A stretch of DNA of 64,000 nucleotides from Amoebophrya sp. A120. Lineage: Eukaryota; Sar; Dinophyceae; Syndiniales; Amoebophryaceae. The stretch is from assembly GCA_905178155.1 (NCBI GenBank), contig CAJINV010000022.1:725044-789043 (forward strand), in the 5' to 3' direction. Positions 63,501 to 64,000 of the stretch are shown piece after piece. The notes beneath the pieces are model-generated. The model searched no databases, was not told the origin of the DNA, and worked only from the letters and a program-made list of their open reading frames with translations. Positions within the stretch are counted from its first letter, which is position 1, and every line of letters starts with the position of its first letter. The translations under genes and the position numbers were made by a program.

Positions 63501-64000
63501 AATGTCTGGGTCTGGAAGGTTGGAACTTGTGATGCTAACTTTGGACTCTGACAAAATTTGCATTGCGTAACCAGCAAGAGGAGTGCAGTTTGTGCTACAC
63601 GGACACGGCATTTGTCATGCGGAGTAGGCACCATCAGGAACCCCTTTAAAAATCTGTGATGCTAGGTCGTGCATTGCAGACATCCTAGGTCATGCAAAAT
63701 ATCATGACAAACCCGGCAACATTCCAGACCCAGGCATTTTTGCATTTGATAGAAGAGCGGAAAGAACAAAAATGAAACCTGTGGCCAGCCGATCAACACG
63801 CGGAATTGCCCGAGTGGGATGTGCTTTTTCCACCAGGAGCTATCAAATATAAAAATGTCTGGGTCTGGAAGATTCTGACACTTGTCATGCACGTTTTGCA
63901 TGAGCCATGATGTCTGTGATGCGTACCCTAGCAATACAGATTTTCTGAGGGCTTCTTGATGCCTATTCCGCATGACAAATGCCTTCTCAGCGTAGCAAAA
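60586..64000 (+). CDS. Proline-rich then cysteine-rich protein, 3' end outside window
   Basis: Not recognised. ATG 60586 (MADDLADLLDTFEDDGEEED). Exons: 60586-60658, 60801-61471, 61621-61875, 62138-62221, 62373-62591, about 62815-62900, about 63030-63093, 63409-63487, 63752-63840. The N-terminus is acidic, followed by Pro/Glu-rich and then Ala/Thr/Ser-rich low complexity (TTTGSSTTTAAAATSIAAGP), a Ser block, a basic helix (REKQAQKRQEEAQNRVRQF), and finally spaced cysteines (VTCGNNMVCSEWKICDLP; ECEDVGYCSAK; TCGQPINTRNCPSGMC). GT-AG intron 62222-62372. Borders around 62592-63029 are approximate. The spaced cysteines suggest a disulphide-bonded or metal-binding region, but no signal peptide is seen. 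Confidence 0.6.
60659..60800. mobile_element. Introner element, family J, short (142 bp)
   Basis: Starts TATCAGAGCGGAATTTTGGG and ends GGCTCAGAATTCTCTGTTCCATA. The join reads EDYVPPE then PPDEPPDEVPP. Confidence 0.75.
61472..61620. mobile_element. Introner element, family G (149 bp)
   Basis: Starts TATGAATTGCAAAAGTATCG and ends CGATCCTTTTGCACAGGATA. The join reads SIAAGPAD then AAMGASSSS. Confidence 0.8.
61876..62137 (-). mobile_element. Introner element, family A (262 bp)
   Basis: Starts TATCAAGTGCGGAAGTGTCT and ends CATTTTTGCAATCCATA. The join reads QNRVRQFE then FEKNSGFHLTD. Confidence 0.85.
62592..62815. mobile_element. Family B-like introner, diverged ends
   Basis: Contains GATGTGGTGCAGTCGGGT, which also occurs inside the family B element at 3233-3250, and four GCATGACAAA boxes. 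Ends not well defined. Confidence 0.5.
63094..63408 (+). mobile_element. Introner element, family C (315 bp)
   Basis: Starts TACTCTGAGGAAAAATCCCC and ends GGGAGCTTTTTTCACTTTGATA. Same length and near-identical interior as 31746-32060. The join reads SSHRYL then YFVRVRHAAQ. Confidence 0.85.
63488..63751 (+). mobile_element. Introner element, family A (264 bp)
   Basis: Starts TATCAAATGCAAAAATGTCT and ends GGCATTTTTGCATTTGATA. The join reads GYCSAKE then KSGKNKNETCG. Confidence 0.85.
63841..64000 (-). mobile_element. Introner element, family A, cut by window end
   Basis: Starts TATCAAATATAAAAATGTCT; reverse interior like 61876-62137. The right end lies beyond the window. Confidence 0.8.

Noticed and set aside
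1-64000. Dinoflagellate spliced-leader sequence, tRNA or rRNA genes
   Set aside because: Looked for by eye and not found; absence cannot be proven without a search.

Overview
Eukaryotic nuclear DNA; no bacterial genes, operons or CRISPR. The best guess is a syndinian dinoflagellate of the Amoebophrya type. The grounds are dense introner-like introns with terminal inverted repeats, all recognisable genes on one strand, and GC-rich exons in AT-richer intergenic DNA. No marker gene confirms the taxon. No protein here could be assigned to a family, so gene products are described, not named.

The dominant content is over 80 short palindromic elements (introner elements, IEs; mostly 140-330 bp) of at least ten sequence families. 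Each runs from TATC/TATG to GATA/CATA, and nearly all sit inside exons of + strand genes. If each is removed leaving one base of the TATC...GATA boundary, reading frames are restored at about 50 junctions traced by hand. Two genes reconstruct completely this way: 19485-26359 gives 318 codons and 26553-34835 gives exactly 621 codons through 24 exons. Ordinary GT-AG introns occur in the same genes.

Layout: 1-5522, repeat-exon gene entering from the left, with a tandemly duplicated exon block; 6575-7824, gene fragment; 7825-10112, no gene seen; 10190-13500, satellite and minisatellite block; 13825-17081, six-exon gene between two copies of a ~280-bp direct repeat; 17400-19320, no clear gene, partly very GC-rich; 19485-26359 and 26553-34835, the two fully reconstructed genes; 35499-36099, small basic protein gene; 36100-38221, AT-rich spacer; 38222-45029, long gene with coiled-coil segments; 45895-53979, another long gene, interrupted by an assembly gap whose two sides carry an identical 2,000-bp sequence; 54435-59056, another gene; 59057-60585, spacer; 60586 to the end, start of a proline-rich then cysteine-rich protein.

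Exon coordinates below omit the single retained boundary base at each IE. Family letters A-K are local labels: A has TCTGGGTCTGG ends, B GGGATTCTC, C AAAAATCCCCC, D AAAACGTCCCC, E AAAAGTACACC, F GGATGTAAAAG, G GCAAAAGTATCG, I AGAAGTGCCCATC, J GAGCGGAATTTTG, K GGCGACGCAAAC. IE strand refers to the orientation of the interior sequence, where it could be judged.
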